Origin: an uncultured Clostridia bacterium | GTDB lineage: Bacteria; Bacillota; Clostridia; Christensenellales; CAG-917 | DNA length: 6,893 bases | NCBI GenBank assembly: GCA_946056785.1 | Contig: CAMGKS010000064.1 | Location: forward strand, 1 to 6,893 | Reading direction: 5' to 3' | Shown: positions 6,574-6,893 of the stretch, piece by piece | Numbering within the stretch: position 1 is the stretch's first letter | How the letters are laid out: each line of letters starts with the position of its first letter | Position numbers and translations under genes: made by a program | Notes under the pieces: generated by a model | What the model was told of the DNA's origin: nothing | Seen by the model: only the letters and a program-made list of their open reading frames with translations | Database searches by the model: none

Positions 6574-6592
6574 AAATTTTGCAACAAAATTT
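6574..6592. repeat. Perfect 8-bp inverted repeat with 3-base centre
   Basis: AAATTTTG, CAA, CAAAATTT: both arms match fully and a T-run follows on the plus strand. Only one G-C pair is in each stem, so it would be a weak transcription terminator. An operator-like binding site between the divergent genes is the other option. It starts about 48 bases upstream of the terL ATG. Confidence 0.4.
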
Positions 6593-6621
6593 TTTAAATC
6601 GTTTACTTTGGTATTATCTGC

Positions 6622-6650
6622 TTTATTTTTATCTATAATTGTTGTATAAT
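6622..6650 (+). promoter_or_regulatory. Putative sigma-70 type promoter for the plus-strand gene
   Basis: A perfect -10 box TATAAT (6645-6650) lies 17 bases after a weak -35, TTTATT (6622-6627). A second TATAAT at 6634-6639 is an alternative -10 with a poor -35. The first would start transcription at about the ATG itself (6657) and the second about 11 bases before it, so the leader would be very short or absent. Confidence 0.4.
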
Positions 6651-6656
6651 GAGTTT

Positions 6657-6893
6657 ATGAAAATTTTGAAGGTACAAAGATTCGTTTTAATGCTATTAGC
6701 CTTATTGACAGCCGTTTTTTTTATAACGGCTTTTTCTGCTTTAATTTCAATTTCGTCTGCCCAAGTTAAAATCGCTAATGCTGAAAGCGAAAAATATATC
6801 TTTATTCCTTACACGGGCGAGCTTAAAAATCTCAGCGAGGCAAACCCGTCCGGCTACGTATTTTCAAATGAAACCATAGGCGAAGATAAAGGC
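6657..6893 (+). CDS. 5' part of a secreted or membrane-anchored protein (79 residues visible, runs off the window)
   Basis: I do not recognise this gene. From ATG 6657 the frame stays open to the window end. The N-terminus is a classic export signal: a basic start (MKILKVQR), a long hydrophobic stretch (about residues 9-32, FVLMLLALLTAVFFITAF and on), then a polar region with a possible signal-peptidase site at IANA-ES (around 39-43). The visible mature part contains YIFIPYTGELKNL and SGYVFSNETIGED, polar and beta-like, as in cell-surface proteins of Gram-positive bacteria. No cysteine lies after the hydrophobic stretch, so it is not an obvious lipoprotein. There is no Shine-Dalgarno before the ATG; an in-frame ATG at 6690 would remove the basic start and is less likely. 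It diverges from the phage operon and may be a host gene flanking the prophage or a phage accessory gene. Confidence 0.65.
   Translation, partial: MKILKVQRFVLMLLALLTAVFFITAFSALISISSAQVKIANAESEKYIFIPYTGELKNLSEANPSGYVFSNETIGEDKG
6710..6735 (+). terminator. Terminator-like hairpin inside the signal-peptide coding region
   Basis: AGCCGTT (6710-6716) pairs perfectly with AACGGCT (6725-6731) across an eight-base T-rich loop, and a short T-run follows. That is the shape of an intrinsic terminator on the plus strand. It lies inside codons 18-27 of the plus-strand gene, so it is either chance composition or an early attenuation point. The loop is longer and the T-run shorter than ideal. Confidence 0.3.

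Larger units (their letters stand above)
6530..6656. other. Divergent AT-rich intergenic region between terL and the plus-strand gene
   Basis: This is the only real intergenic gap in the window and is strongly AT-rich. It separates the leftward phage operon from the rightward secreted-protein gene. It holds two TATAAT boxes on the plus strand and one short inverted repeat. I found no convincing sigma-70 promoter for terL on the minus strand, no tRNA and no recognisable attachment core. If the plus-strand gene belongs to the host, a junction would have to lie here, but the sequence alone does not show one. Confidence 0.6.

Overview
This window looks like part of a tailed-phage or prophage genome from a low-to-moderate GC Firmicute, probably a Clostridia-type host. 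Three things point there: an AT-leaning composition, AGGAGG-type ribosome binding sites before almost every gene, and protein families I associate with Clostridia phages. No RNA gene, CRISPR array, integrase, transposase or insertion sequence is visible. Most of the window, 49 to about 6526, is one tightly packed minus-strand operon read right to left. It carries the DNA-packaging and head-assembly module.

In transcription order the operon encodes: the terminase large subunit (6526-5105); a 90-residue protein resembling the C-terminal part of terminase small subunits (5112-4840); a four-cysteine zinc-ribbon protein (4850-4620); a portal protein of P22-like type (4630-2762); a scaffolding protein (2762-2187); the major capsid protein (2177-1008); a small conserved phage protein (972-670); a probable head-completion or tail-adaptor protein (683-147); and a short reading frame (150-49) that is either a tiny protein or the broken start of the next tail gene. 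Most neighbours overlap by 1 to 14 bases, which suggests translational coupling. No head-maturation protease is present, so the capsid probably assembles on the scaffold without proteolytic maturation. The order terminase - portal - scaffold - coat - adaptor matches the P22 layout and hints at a short-tailed phage, but the tail genes lie outside the window.

Right of the terminase is an AT-rich divergent intergenic region (about 6530-6656) with two TATAAT boxes and a small perfect inverted repeat. It is followed by the 5' part of a plus-strand gene (6657 to the window end) for a secreted or membrane-anchored protein I do not recognise. This may be a host gene, which would put the edge of the phage module here, or a phage accessory gene. 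The main oddities are at the edges: an in-frame stop and a GC-rich stretch at the far left, and at the right a terminase start without a Shine-Dalgarno, a nearly leaderless plus-strand gene, and a terminator-like hairpin inside that gene's signal-peptide region. I see no new defence or regulatory system; the core is a standard head module from a poorly annotated phage lineage.
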